A DNA stretch of 64,000 nt, taken from contig NZ_WBXM01000004.1 in NCBI RefSeq assembly GCF_033042135.1, positions 62,001 to 126,000 of the forward strand. Reading direction: 5' to 3'. Numbering within the stretch: the stretch's first letter is position 1; each line of letters opens with the position of its first letter. Position numbers and translations under genes: made by a program. Positions 17,315 through 25,898 of the stretch are shown here, one piece after another. The stretch comes from Haloechinothrix sp033042135 (GTDB taxonomy: Bacteria; Actinomycetota; Actinomycetes; Mycobacteriales; Pseudonocardiaceae). The notes below the pieces were generated by a model. The model had not been told where the DNA came from and ran no database searches. It saw nothing but the letters and a program-made list of their open reading frames with translations.

Positions 17315-17374
17315 CGGTTGTATCGTACGGTGCGCTTCCCGCGGTGGGATCGGCTCGAGATCCCACGGCACGCT

Positions 17375-17932
17375 CTAGGTAGCCCGACCGCCGAAGCAGT
17401 CGTGCCACGCCGCCGCGACGTGTCGCGCGCAGTTGAGCGGTTCCACCCCGCCCACGCCGGTACCCAGTCCCGGCATCGCGATCACCGAAATCGCGTCGCG
17501 GGCGGCCACGCCCGGCTCCACCTCGCTGTCCCGCCAGAACTCGAACACGGCCCGGGCGGCAAGGTACGGGTGGACGGTGTCGGTTGGCAGGTGTTCACCG
17601 GGCTCGCGCATGGTGGGGGCGCTGATGAGCCACTCCGGCATCGGTTCACCGGTGCGAGCCGCGACCGCCCTGCCGACCGGCAGCTCACCGCCGTGATAGC
17701 TCAGGATGGCGCTGCGAACACGTTGCTCGACCCCGGGAAAGGCCCTGGCGTACACGCTGTCGATGCCGCCGCGCATCCAGCCGTGGGAATTGGCGGGACT
17801 GACGACGGCATTCGCGTGCACGTCGAGCACGGAACCGTGATGCACGCGGATACGGTCGCCTGCGGACTCCACGACGCTGTGCCACGCCTGGGTGAGGGCA
17901 TCATCCACCGAACACAGCACCAGTTCCGGCAT
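17375..17932 (-). CDS. Macro-domain protein (ADP-ribose/Appr-1''-p binding)
   Basis: A 185-residue stand-alone macro domain. The strand-loop motif HGSVLDVHANAVVSPANSHG and the phosphate-binding loop ISVIAMPGLGTGVGG are diagnostic of domains that bind ADP-ribose and often remove it from proteins, nucleic acids or O-acetyl-ADP-ribose (family knowledge). The conserved region MRGGIDSVYARAFPGVEQRV lies between. ATG 17932 was chosen over the longer frame from 18103, whose extra N-terminus is low-complexity and unrelated. It ends 60 bases before the voltage-sensor-like gene on the same strand; no link is known. Confidence 0.88.
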   Translation of the reverse strand: MPELVLCSVDDALTQAWHSVVESAGDRIRVHHGSVLDVHANAVVSPANSHGWMRGGIDSVYARAFPGVEQRVRSAILSYHGGELPVGRAVAARTGEPMPEWLISAPTMREPGEHLPTDTVHPYLAARAVFEFWRDSEVEPGVAARDAISVIAMPGLGTGVGGVEPLNCARHVAAAWHDCFGGRAT

Positions 17933-18189
17933 GTGCTGCGTGGTTGGCGCCGTCGAGCCACTGCGGGTGGTACCCGAATCGGTGGTCACATCCTTAGGGT
18001 GCCAAAAAAACGGGCATGGGTTAACCGACGCGCCCATCTGGCATCCGAGTGATTTCGACGACGAATTTGTACTCAGAGTGATCATTGTCGGTGTCACAGC
18101 CACCGGTGAGTCGGGATTCCCGGGCAGCGATTCCGGTTATATCCGGGGACCCGTTACCGTGCTCGCACGCCATTGCGTAACCTGCTGGC

Positions 18190-19110
18190 GTGCACCGGAT
18201 TGCGTTCTTCGGTCCGGAAGGGACCTTTACCGAGCAGGCGGCCCGCTCGCTGTCGGGCGGCGAGGCAGCCGCCGAGCTCGTGCCGTACGAGACCATAGCG
18301 GGCGCCATGGCGGCGGTACGCGGTGGTGAGACGTCGGCGGCGTGCGTCCCTGTCGAGAACTCCGTCGAGGGCCCGGTCACCGCCACGCTCGACGAGCTCG
18401 CCGAGGACGAGCCGCTGGTGGCCGTCGCGGAAGCCCTGCTTCCGATCCATTTCACGGTGCTCGCGCGGCACGACCTGGCGGCCGCCGATGTCCGTACCGT
18501 GGCCAGCCACCCCCACGCCCTCGCGCAAGTCCGGGGCTGGCTCTCGGCCAACCTACCTGCCGCGCGGCAGGTCGCGACGGCCTCCACCGCCGCGGCCGCG
18601 CTGGCGGTGCAGTCCGGGGAGTACGACGCGGCGGTCGCCGCGCCGGTCGCCGCCGAACACTACGACCTGGCCGCCATCGCGACCGATGTCGCCGACGTGG
18701 AGGACGCGCGGACCCGCTTCCTGCTGCTGCAGCGCCCCGGCAGGCTGCCGGAGCCAACCGGCTGCGACCGCACCTCAGTGGTGGCCGCGGCGGCCAACCG
18801 CACGGGAGCGCTCTCCGAGCTGCTCACCGAGCTGGCTTTCCGCGGGATCAACCTGACGCGGCTGGACGCGCGCCCCATCAAGGGTGGTTTCGGCGAGTAC
18901 CGGTTCTTCATCGACTTCGAGGGGCACGTCGCGGAGCCACGTATCGGCGACGCGCTCGCGGCGCTGCGCAGGCGGTGTGCCGTGCGATTCCTCGGCTCGC
19001 ACCCGCGCGCCGACGGCGTGCCCGCGAGCATCCAACCCGCAGCAGGTAACGAGGACTTCGTCAACGCCACAGACTGGGTAGAGTCGGTGCGGCGAGGCGA
19101 TACCGCCTGA
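18190..19110 (+). CDS. pheA: Prephenate dehydratase
   Basis: A 306-residue enzyme converting prephenate to phenylpyruvate for phenylalanine synthesis. The catalytic domain begins IAFFGPEGTFTEQAA and contains VPVENSVEG and the TRF motif (residues 175-177). The C-terminal ACT domain (about 197-275) contains GALSELLTELAFRGINLT and DARPIKG, the equivalent of the usual ESRPxK Phe-binding motif, so feedback inhibition by Phe is expected. It starts with GTG 18190. The neighbouring histidine phosphatase gene is the same partner as in mycobacteria (from memory). Confidence 0.96.
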   Translation: MHRIAFFGPEGTFTEQAARSLSGGEAAAELVPYETIAGAMAAVRGGETSAACVPVENSVEGPVTATLDELAEDEPLVAVAEALLPIHFTVLARHDLAAADVRTVASHPHALAQVRGWLSANLPAARQVATASTAAAALAVQSGEYDAAVAAPVAAEHYDLAAIATDVADVEDARTRFLLLQRPGRLPEPTGCDRTSVVAAAANRTGALSELLTELAFRGINLTRLDARPIKGGFGEYRFFIDFEGHVAEPRIGDALAALRRRCAVRFLGSHPRADGVPASIQPAAGNEDFVNATDWVESVRRGDTA

Positions 19111-19318
19111 GTGCCCGGACCGTCGAACCGGGCGGCACAGCGCTGGCCAGCTACCGGTCGGCCGCGAGCAGCTGCCGGACTGTCCGTGCACATGCTGAAA
19201 CACCGGGTGTCGCGGTGGCGACGTTACTGCCGAGTGGAGTTGGTGGACGGCCCGGCACAGCGGGCGGGGGTACTGGCTCGCAGCTCGGCGACATCGCACC
19301 GAGGATTGGACTGTTGAC

Positions 19319-19936
19319 GTGAAGTTGAAGCTCGTCCGGCATGCCGAAAGCACCGCCAATGTACGAAAAGCGATCAATACGAAGGTCCCGGGTCCGCCGT
19401 TGACGGACCTGGGGAAGCGGCAGGCTGAGGAGCTGGCCGAACGTCTCCGCGACGAGCCGGTGGAGGCGGTGTACTGCTCGCTGGCCACGCGCGCGCAGCA
19501 GACCGCGGCACCCGTCGCCGCGCTGCACGAGCTCGACCTGCAGGTCATCGACGGGGTGCACGAGATCTTCGTGGGTGAGCTGGAGGATGTCACCGACCGG
19601 GAAGGGATCGAGGCCTACGCGCGGATCTTCTACCAGTGGATCCAGGGCGAGCTGCAGTATGCCATGCCAGGCGGGGAGAGCGGCTTCGAGGTGCGTGACC
19701 GGTTCGTCACCGCGATCACGCAGATCAGGAACAAGCACGAACAGGAACATCCCGATGGCACCGTCGTGGTGGTCAGCCACGGCGGCATCATGCGACTGGG
19801 GGTGGAGTTGCTTGCCGAGAACGTGCCGCAGGCATCGCCGCTGTCGGGGCTGATCGCCAACACCGGCACGATCGAGCTCGCCACCCTCGACGGCGGTGGC
19901 TGGCGGTGCGTCGCCTGGGACGGATTCGACCTCTGA
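19319..19936 (+). CDS. Histidine phosphatase family protein (phosphoglycerate-mutase-like)
   Basis: A 205-residue member of the branch 1 histidine phosphatases. The phospho-accepting motif is LVRHAEST (R7, H8; the family consensus is RHG), with a second catalytic His in VVVVSHGGIMRLG and a typical Arg in CSLATRAQQTAAP. Substrates range from sugar phosphates to small phosphate esters and cannot be predicted. It starts at GTG 19319. It follows pheA by about 210 bases with no gene between, and lies convergent to an MFS gene. Confidence 0.9.
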   Translation: MKLKLVRHAESTANVRKAINTKVPGPPLTDLGKRQAEELAERLRDEPVEAVYCSLATRAQQTAAPVAALHELDLQVIDGVHEIFVGELEDVTDREGIEAYARIFYQWIQGELQYAMPGGESGFEVRDRFVTAITQIRNKHEQEHPDGTVVVVSHGGIMRLGVELLAENVPQASPLSGLIANTGTIELATLDGGGWRCVAWDGFDL

Positions 19937-19974
19937 GGCGAGGCGGTACCCGTCCACCGGACACGTCGGTGGAC

Positions 19975-21273
19975 TCAGCTGGCGGCGCCGCGGGATCCGG
20001 CGGTGTTGATCTCGGTGCGGTAGCGACGCATCATGATCAGTACCGCCGCGGCGAGCAGCACCTGGCAACCGCCCGAAACCGCGAAGGTCATGCTGGGGCT
20101 GTCCAGGATCCGGGTCAGGAAGCCACCGATCATCGCGCCAGCCGGGATCGAGCCCCAGACCAGCGTGCGCCATACCCCGATGATCCTGCCGAGCAGCTCG
20201 TCGGGCACGAGCAACGCCCGTAGCGTGGCCAGGATGACGTTGACGGTGACCACCGCCGCCGCGAAGAGCCCGAACAGGATCGCCGCGAGGATCGGGTTGC
20301 CGGTGAAACCCATGCCGGTGAACCCGATCCCGGTGAAGACGATCCCGCCAATCAGGACCGGCATGCGCCGGTAGGCGGCGATCAACCGGGGTGCCATTGC
20401 CGCGCCCGCCAACCCGCCGAGGCCGCCGATGAACGCGAACATCCCGAACGCCGCTTCGCTCAGCTCCAGGTCCTCCAGCGCGTACAGCACCAGCTGGGCC
20501 TGGGCGAGCTCGGCGAGCAGGTTCAGCGCCGTGGCCACCAACACCAACCGCAGCATGACGGGGCTGTGGCGCAGCCAGCGCATACCCTCGACCAGCTCGG
20601 TACGCAGGTGGGTACGCCCCGTGCCCGTCGCTGTGGGGCTCGTGGACGGGGCGCCGTCGCCGGAGTCCGCCCCGGCCGCGGCGGCCCGAGCCCGCCGAGG
20701 GTGATAGCTGCCGAGCAGGCCGAGCAGCAACACCGCGGCGACCGCGTAAGCCACCGAATTCAGCAGGAAGGGAAACGCCGCGAACACCGCGAACGTCAAG
20801 CTCCCGACCGGGCCGCCGAGGAAGGTCTGGCCGACGATCTCCACCGACTGGAGCTTGCTGTTGGCGCTTTCCAACCGCTCGCGGCGCACCACCGAAGGGA
20901 TCAGCACGTTACCCGCGGTGTCCGCGACGGTCTCCGCGGTGCCGATCAGCAGCGCCGCGGCGTAGACCACCCAGATGGAGATGGAGTCGACGTAGACCAG
21001 CCCGGCGGTGCCGCCCACTACGAGCGCGCGGGTGATGTTGGCGATGATCATCGCGCGCTTGCGATCCACCCGATCGAGGAACGCGCCTGCGAGGACGCCG
21101 AACAGCAACCACGGGAGGAACTGGGTCGCCGCGAGGCCGGCGATGAGCACGGGATCGCGGGTCAGCGTCGCCGCGAGCAGCGGGAACGCGACCTTGCCGA
21201 TACCATCGCCGAGCTGGGAGAGGGCGCTGGAGGACAGGAGCCAGTTCAGCCGCTTCTCGCTGGAGCTGTGCAC
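19975..21273 (-). CDS. MFS transporter (MFS_3/enterobactin-exporter-like group)
   Basis: A 432-residue polytopic protein with about twelve helices. LFGVLAGAFLDRVDRKRAMIIAN is the conserved loop 2-3 motif of the major facilitator superfamily. The layout resembles exporters annotated EntS/MFS_3 or macrolide efflux. The start is uncertain: GTG 21273 lacks a nearby ribosome site, whereas GAGGAGG lies before an in-frame CTG at 21300. The substrate is unknown. It lies between the histidine phosphatase and the zincin gene, which are adjacent in mycobacteria as far as I recall. Confidence 0.85.
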   Translation of the reverse strand: MHSSSEKRLNWLLSSSALSQLGDGIGKVAFPLLAATLTRDPVLIAGLAATQFLPWLLFGVLAGAFLDRVDRKRAMIIANITRALVVGGTAGLVYVDSISIWVVYAAALLIGTAETVADTAGNVLIPSVVRRERLESANSKLQSVEIVGQTFLGGPVGSLTFAVFAAFPFLLNSVAYAVAAVLLLGLLGSYHPRRARAAAAGADSGDGAPSTSPTATGTGRTHLRTELVEGMRWLRHSPVMLRLVLVATALNLLAELAQAQLVLYALEDLELSEAAFGMFAFIGGLGGLAGAAMAPRLIAAYRRMPVLIGGIVFTGIGFTGMGFTGNPILAAILFGLFAAAVVTVNVILATLRALLVPDELLGRIIGVWRTLVWGSIPAGAMIGGFLTRILDSPSMTFAVSGGCQVLLAAAVLIMMRRYRTEINTAGSRGAAS

Positions 21274-21481
21274 CGCGTTCTGGTCAGCCTGCTGAGCCAG
21301 AGTTTCCTCCTCGCCACCGAGTCGTCTCAGGTCGAGCCCGCTGTCTATCGGCCGGTTACCTGTTAGCTACATCATGGTTCCACGACGGGGTGTCATTGTG
21401 CACCGCCGGAAAGTAGCAACGCTTAGTACTCGCTAAGGGGGAACGAGTCACGCCGGTCCGGCCCCGATCGGCCTGGTTCGA

Positions 21482-21832
21482 TCAGCCCCAGCCGAGCTCG
21501 TGGAGACGCTCGTCGTCGATGCCGAAGTGGTGTGCGATCTCGTGCACCACGGTAATGACGACCTCGTTGACGACCTCGTCCTCCGAGTCGCACATCGCCA
21601 GGATCGGTTCACGATAGATCGAGATCCGATCCGGGAGCACCCCGCCGTAGTCGTGCATCCGGTCGGTGAGCGCCACACCGTGGTAGAGCCCGAGGATGTG
21701 CGGCTCTTCCTCGTTGCGTTCCTCCACGAGCACCACCACGTTGTCCATCGCGGCGGCGAACTCGCCAGGGACCTGATCGAGCGCTTCGGAAACCAGATCC
21801 TCGAAGCGCTGGCGGGGCATCTCGACCGGCAT
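21482..21832 (-). CDS. Minimal zincin metallopeptidase-like protein (MMP family)
   Basis: A 116-residue protein with HEIAHHFGID at residues 97-106, the extended zinc motif HExxHxxGxxD of the metzincin-like minimal peptidases (PF06262 type). The small size is normal for the family, whose substrates are unknown. ATG 21832 (alternative ATG 21820) avoids overlap with the upstream gene; the frame extends to 21946. It follows the septum-formation-like gene by 43 bases on the same strand and is probably co-transcribed. The pairing recalls Rv3835-Rv3836 in Mycobacterium (from memory). Confidence 0.88.
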   Translation of the reverse strand: MPVEMPRQRFEDLVSEALDQVPGEFAAAMDNVVVLVEERNEEEPHILGLYHGVALTDRMHDYGGVLPDRISIYREPILAMCDSEDEVVNEVVITVVHEIAHHFGIDDERLHELGWG

Positions 21833-21875
21833 AGATGTCGCTGATTCGTCGGTGGTTCGCTGGCTGTTGGGGTGC

Positions 21876-22901
21876 TTACTCGCTGTCGGTGTCGTCGCTG
21901 TCGTCGGTACCGCCGGAATCCTCCGTGTCCTGGCCGTCCTCGGCATCCGCCGCGACGCTGCCGGTCACCGGGGCCAATCCCGACTCGTCTTCAAGGACCC
22001 TACCGACCTTGCAGTTGACCAACCGGGAGCCGGCCTCCCAGCTGGCCTCCTCGCGAGTGTCCCACGCGACGATCAGGTCGTTGTCCGCGAGATCCATGCC
22101 GTCGGTGTAGGAGTCGGCGTGTTCGGCGCATTCGGTGTCGAGCCAGGACATCTGGTCGGACTCCGACGGGTAATCCTCGCCGAACTCCTCGGCCAGATCG
22201 ACCACCGCGATCATCTCGTAGGAGTGCGGCTCGGCACAGTCGACGGGATCACCCACGGTGTTGTCCTCCAGGCCGAGGCAGGTTCCCACATCCCAGACAT
22301 TCGACTGGTCCAGCCCGGCGACCGAGGCGGTCATCGGCTGTGGCTCGCCGCCCGGCGCCAGCCACCACAGGCCGCAGTGCACCAGGCGCTGCCCGGCCTC
22401 CCAGTCGGTGTCGTTCGGGAAGATCGCGCTGACCTTGAATCGCCCGTGGGGGTCGAGCCCGCTGTCCAGGTAGGCATCCGCAGGCTCGGTGCACCGCTCG
22501 TCGACGATCTCCTGCCACTGGTCCATGTCCGGTGGGGGAGCGTCCGAGGGGTAGTCGGTCGATACATCGATCACCGCGGTGACCTCGAAGAGATGTTCCT
22601 CGTCACACGGCACCGTGCGCATGTCGCGTACGTCACCCTCTGACCACGTCACGCAATCGCCCTGTGACGCGGAGAACGCGGTTTCCAGCGGTGGGGACTC
22701 CTCATCGGTGTCCTCGTCACCCTGCCCTTGTTGCGCGCTGCCGGGCGCGCTCGCTTCCGGTTCGAAGGGTGCGCTGAACACGAACGTCGAGGTCAGCGCC
22801 AGCATGGCACCGATAACCGCGCCGACGAGCAGCAGCCGCGCGTATGTCTGGCGGCTGTGCATCCGTAACCGGTCGGTCTCGGGCCACATCTCCCCCATCA
22901 T
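21876..22901 (-). CDS. Septum-formation-family membrane protein
   Basis: A 341-residue protein. A cytoplasmic N-terminus and one membrane helix (about 22-43) lead to an acidic linker and two tandem copies of an extracytoplasmic Cys-containing domain. The first contains GDCVTWSEG, CDEEHLFEV, a Cys near ERCTEP and LVHCGLWWL; the second contains GTCLGLED, CAEPHSYEM, TECAEHAD and LVNCKVG. The matched Cys pattern implies two disulfides per repeat. It resembles actinobacterial 'septum formation' (PF13845) proteins. The C-terminus is a Ser/Asp/Thr-rich acidic tail. Two consecutive ATGs (22901, 22898) can serve as start. Confidence 0.85.
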   Translation of the reverse strand: MMGEMWPETDRLRMHSRQTYARLLLVGAVIGAMLALTSTFVFSAPFEPEASAPGSAQQGQGDEDTDEESPPLETAFSASQGDCVTWSEGDVRDMRTVPCDEEHLFEVTAVIDVSTDYPSDAPPPDMDQWQEIVDERCTEPADAYLDSGLDPHGRFKVSAIFPNDTDWEAGQRLVHCGLWWLAPGGEPQPMTASVAGLDQSNVWDVGTCLGLEDNTVGDPVDCAEPHSYEMIAVVDLAEEFGEDYPSESDQMSWLDTECAEHADSYTDGMDLADNDLIVAWDTREEASWEAGSRLVNCKVGRVLEDESGLAPVTGSVAADAEDGQDTEDSGGTDDSDDTDSE

Positions 22902-22979
22902 GCCTCACTGATACAGCAGGCGGTTCCCGCAACGGGCGATCGGTGACATGGTCGTCGCGCGTGCGACTAGCCTGAACCA

Positions 22980-23885
22980 ATGCGATCTTTGAGAACCCCG
23001 GAGGACCGCTTTTCGGCGCTGCCCGGCTTTCCTTACCAGCCGAGCTACGTTCAGGTCGCCGACGCCGACGGCGGTTCGCTGCGCATGGCCTACGTCGCCG
23101 ACGGTCCGGCCGACGGTCCGGTCGTGCTGCTGCTGCACGGCGAACCCACCTGGTCGTACCTCTACCGCAGTGTGCTGCCGGTGCTGGCGGGCGCGGGGAT
23201 ACGGGCGATCGCCGTGGATCTGGTGGGCTTCGGTCGGTCGGACAAGCCGACCGAGGTCACCGACCACACCTACGCGCGGCACGTGGAGTGGGTACGCTCG
23301 CTGGCTTTCGACCGGCTGGACCTGCGGGACGTCACGCTGGTGGCGCACGACTGGGGTGGGCTGATCGGGTTGCGGCTGGTCGCCGAGCACCCCGAACGGT
23401 TCGCGCGGCTGGTGGCGGCCAACACCGGCCTGCCGACGGGCGAGCAGCACATGCCTGAGGAATGGTGGTGCTTCCGTGAGGCCGTGGCGACCGTCGATGA
23501 GCTAGACATCGGGAGGTTCGTGCAGGCGGGCTGCCTGTCGACGCTGCCGGAGGAGGTGCGAGCGGCATACGATGCGCCGTTCCCTGACGAGCGGTACAAG
23601 GCGGGGCCCCGCGCGATGCCGCAGCTCGTTCCGGTCAGCACGGACGACCCGGCCACCCCGGCCAACCGTGCCGCGTGGCGAGTGCTTTCCCGCTGGTCGG
23701 GGCCGGTGTTGTGTGCCTTCTCCGACGGCGATCCGATCACCAAGTCCATGGCGCCGGTGCTGCGCCGGTCGTTGCCGGGGGCGGCGGGCAGGGAGCATCC
23801 CACCCTCGCTGGAGCGGGGCACTTCCTGCAGGAGGACGCGGGGGAGCGGTTGGCGCGGGAGGTAGCGCGGTTCGTCCCTCGCTGA
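22980..23885 (+). CDS. Haloalkane dehalogenase-like alpha/beta hydrolase
   Basis: A 301-residue protein with the haloalkane dehalogenase fingerprint. HGEPTWSYLYR is at 53-63 and the nucleophile elbow is VAHDWGG, with Asp124 replacing the usual Ser and halide-binding Trp125. The acid lies in AFSDGDPIT (D249 or D251) and the catalytic His is H281 (GAGHFLQED). Length and the Asp nucleophile fit subfamily HLD-I, as in DhlA. It would hydrolyse a carbon-halogen bond to an alcohol; the natural substrate is unknown. It is transcribed divergently from the septum-formation gene and lies 77 bases before serS. Confidence 0.88.
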   Translation: MRSLRTPEDRFSALPGFPYQPSYVQVADADGGSLRMAYVADGPADGPVVLLLHGEPTWSYLYRSVLPVLAGAGIRAIAVDLVGFGRSDKPTEVTDHTYARHVEWVRSLAFDRLDLRDVTLVAHDWGGLIGLRLVAEHPERFARLVAANTGLPTGEQHMPEEWWCFREAVATVDELDIGRFVQAGCLSTLPEEVRAAYDAPFPDERYKAGPRAMPQLVPVSTDDPATPANRAAWRVLSRWSGPVLCAFSDGDPITKSMAPVLRRSLPGAAGREHPTLAGAGHFLQEDAGERLAREVARFVPR

Positions 23886-23962
23886 GGTGGGCCAGGGCGG
23901 GCACACGCCCGCCCTCCGGGGCCGGGCGCCGTTCCTGCTGCTGGCGGGATACGCTGCACCCT

Positions 23963-25228
23963 GTGATCGACCCACGGACACTCCGCGAGGACCCGGAGGC
24001 GGTGCGCGCGTCGCAGCGCGCCCGAGGTGAGGACACCGGGCTCGTCGACCGCTTGCTCGAGTTGGACGAGCGTCGGAGGTCGGCGATCACCCGCGCCGAC
24101 TCGCTGCGTGCCGAGCAGAAACAGCTCGGCAAGCGGATCGGGCAGGCCGCGGGTGAGGAACGCGAGAGCCTCCTTGCGCAGGGTAAGGACCTCGCCGCGC
24201 AGGTCAAGGAGGCGGAGGCGGAGCAGGTCGAAGCCGAGGAGGCGTTCCGCGAGCTGCAGGCCGGACTGCCGAACCTGGTGCACCCGCAGACCCCTGCGGG
24301 AGGTGAGGACGACTACGTCGTGCTCAAGCACGTGGGAACCCCGCCCACGTTCGACGGCGATCCCGCGGACCATCTCGATCTCGGGGAGCGACTGAGGGCG
24401 TTGTCCACCGAGCGCGGCGCGAAGGTGTCCGGCGCTCGCTTCTACTTCCTCACCGGCGTCGGCGCGCAGCTTGAGCTTGCGCTGCTGAACCTCGCGGTGG
24501 CGCAGGCGACCGAGCACGGTTTCCAACTGATGATCCCGCCAGTGCTGGTGCGCCCGGAGATCATGGCTGGCACCGGCTTCCTCGGCGAGCACGCCAGCGA
24601 GGTCTACCACCTCGAGCAGGACGACCTCTACCTGGTGGGCACCTCGGAGGTCTCGCTGGCCGGCTATCACTCCGACGAGATCGTCGACCTCGCGGGCGGC
24701 CCGTACCGTTACGCTGGCTGGTCGACCTGTTTCCGCAGGGAAGCGGGGTCGTACGGGAAGGACACCCGCGGCATCATCCGGGTTCACCAGTTCAACAAGG
24801 TGGAGATGTTCGTCTTCTGCCGTCCCGACGACGCCGAGTCCGAGCACGAGCGGTTGCTGGCCGCCGAGGAGGAGATGCTGGCCAAGGTCGAACTGCCGTA
24901 CCGGGTGATCGACGTGGCTGCAGGCGACCTCGGCACCTCGGCCTCCCGGAAGTTCGACTGCGAGGCGTGGCTGCCGAGCCAGCAGACGTACCGCGAGATG
25001 ACCTCCACGTCGAACTGCACGACCTTCCAGGCCCGCAGGCTCAACACCCGCTACCGCGACGCCGACGGCCGCCCCCAGCCCGCCGCCACGCTGAACGGCA
25101 CGCTGGCCACCACCCGCTGGCTCGTCGCGATCCTGGAAAACCACCAGCAGCCGGACGGCTCGGTCCGTGTCCCCGAGGCGCTCCGCCCGTACCTCGGCGG
25201 CCGCGAGGTGCTCGAACCGGCCGGCTGA
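23963..25228 (+). CDS. serS: Seryl-tRNA synthetase
   Basis: A 421-residue class II synthetase. The N-terminal long coiled-coil arm (about residues 30-105) binds the long variable arm of tRNA-Ser. Motif 2 is FRREAGSYGKDTRG, the ATP/serine site includes FNKVEMF, and motif 3 is NGTLATTRWLVAILEN near the C-terminus. GTG 23963 gives the standard opening VIDPRTLREDPE; the frame happens to be open further upstream inside the dehalogenase gene but that is not coding. A tRNA-Ser(UGA) gene occurs at 63557. Confidence 0.97.
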   Translation: MIDPRTLREDPEAVRASQRARGEDTGLVDRLLELDERRRSAITRADSLRAEQKQLGKRIGQAAGEERESLLAQGKDLAAQVKEAEAEQVEAEEAFRELQAGLPNLVHPQTPAGGEDDYVVLKHVGTPPTFDGDPADHLDLGERLRALSTERGAKVSGARFYFLTGVGAQLELALLNLAVAQATEHGFQLMIPPVLVRPEIMAGTGFLGEHASEVYHLEQDDLYLVGTSEVSLAGYHSDEIVDLAGGPYRYAGWSTCFRREAGSYGKDTRGIIRVHQFNKVEMFVFCRPDDAESEHERLLAAEEEMLAKVELPYRVIDVAAGDLGTSASRKFDCEAWLPSQQTYREMTSTSNCTTFQARRLNTRYRDADGRPQPAATLNGTLATTRWLVAILENHQQPDGSVRVPEALRPYLGGREVLEPAG

Positions 25229-25235
25229 CCGCCGG

Positions 25236-25300
25236 GGGTGCGAGCCGAAGGACTCCTCGGGTACCGGATATGTACCGAAGGGGCCCTTCGGCTCGCACCC
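25236..25300. repeat. Dispersed palindromic intergenic repeat, copy B (terminator-like)
   Basis: A perfect 16-bp outer stem, GGGTGCGAGCCGAAGG at 25236-25251 paired with 25285-25300, encloses GGTACCGGATATGTACC (25260-25276), which can form its own small stem. It begins eight bases after the serS stop. It matches copy D closely and copy A in inverted orientation. Confidence 0.85.
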
Positions 25301-25428
25301 GGGCTGTCACACAGCGGCGTGGTGTTCCGCCCCGATGAGGTGACGTGTGGTTCGCATCGGGCTGTATCGCCATAACCTGGAGTGACGGGGATCACAGGCT
25401 GGTACCTCTAGCCGGACGGAGGGTAGCG

Positions 25429-25827
25429 ATGCACCGACTGACGCGCGCCACCACAGCCATACTGAGCGCACTCGCGCTCGGCACCATGGGAACCGTCGCG
25501 CCCGCAGCGGCGTCGGCGGTGCCGCTCGACCGCACGGACGGGTCGCTGACGTGCACGTATTCCATCAACACCAAGGCAAACAAGGTATCGGGGAGCTGCT
25601 CGGGCACCACGTCCGTCGGTGCAGCGAGCGGCTCGTTCTCCGGGCACGTGCGGCCAAACGGGCTCGCGAGCGGCAGCATCACGCTGCACACCCCGCTGGG
25701 TTCGCTGGAAGGTGAGTTCCGCGGCAAGCCGTTCAAGCCCGCCCCACCGACCAAGGCCAAGGGCGAGTGGTCGGTCTCGGCAGGCAAGACCGCGCTGTCC
25801 GGCACCTTGAAGGCCACGATCCGCTGA
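25429..25827 (+). CDS. Small secreted protein of unknown function
   Basis: A 132-residue exported protein. A Sec signal peptide with basic start, hydrophobic core and likely cleavage after AAASA is followed by a mature region of about 100 residues. This is Ser/Gly/Thr-rich with alternating polarity (KVSGSCSGTTSVGAASGSFSG in part), suggesting a beta-sandwich. Two Cys (LTCTYS and GSCSG) could form a disulfide. No family was recognised. ATG 25429 was chosen for the signal peptide and for CGGAGGG just upstream. It is flanked by copies B and C of the palindromic repeat, so it is likely monocistronic. Confidence 0.75.
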   Translation: MHRLTRATTAILSALALGTMGTVAPAAASAVPLDRTDGSLTCTYSINTKANKVSGSCSGTTSVGAASGSFSGHVRPNGLASGSITLHTPLGSLEGEFRGKPFKPAPPTKAKGEWSVSAGKTALSGTLKATIR

Positions 25828-25833
25828 CCGCCG

Positions 25834-25898
25834 GGGTGCGAGCCGAAGGACTCCTTCGGTACACGATGTGCACTCGAGGACCCCTTCGGCTCGCACCC
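25834..25898. repeat. Dispersed palindromic intergenic repeat, copy C (convergent terminator)
   Basis: The same 16-bp outer stem as copy B (25834-25849 with 25883-25898), but the inner segment has drifted (GGTACACGATGTGCACTC). It fills the whole space between the plus-strand secreted-protein stop (25827) and the minus-strand lhgO stop (25899), so it probably ends both transcripts. Confidence 0.85.

Noticed and set aside
17933..18103. N-terminal extension of the macro-domain protein
   Set aside because: The extra 57 residues are Ser/Thr-rich and unlike the family; the internal ATG at 17932 fits the domain start.
19111..19317. 68-residue frame between pheA and the histidine phosphatase
   Set aside because: Arg/Ala/Ser-rich with no ribosome site or motif; treated as non-coding.
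23270..25144. 624-residue minus-strand open frame
   Set aside because: Antisense to the dehalogenase and serS genes, which have clear catalytic motifs.
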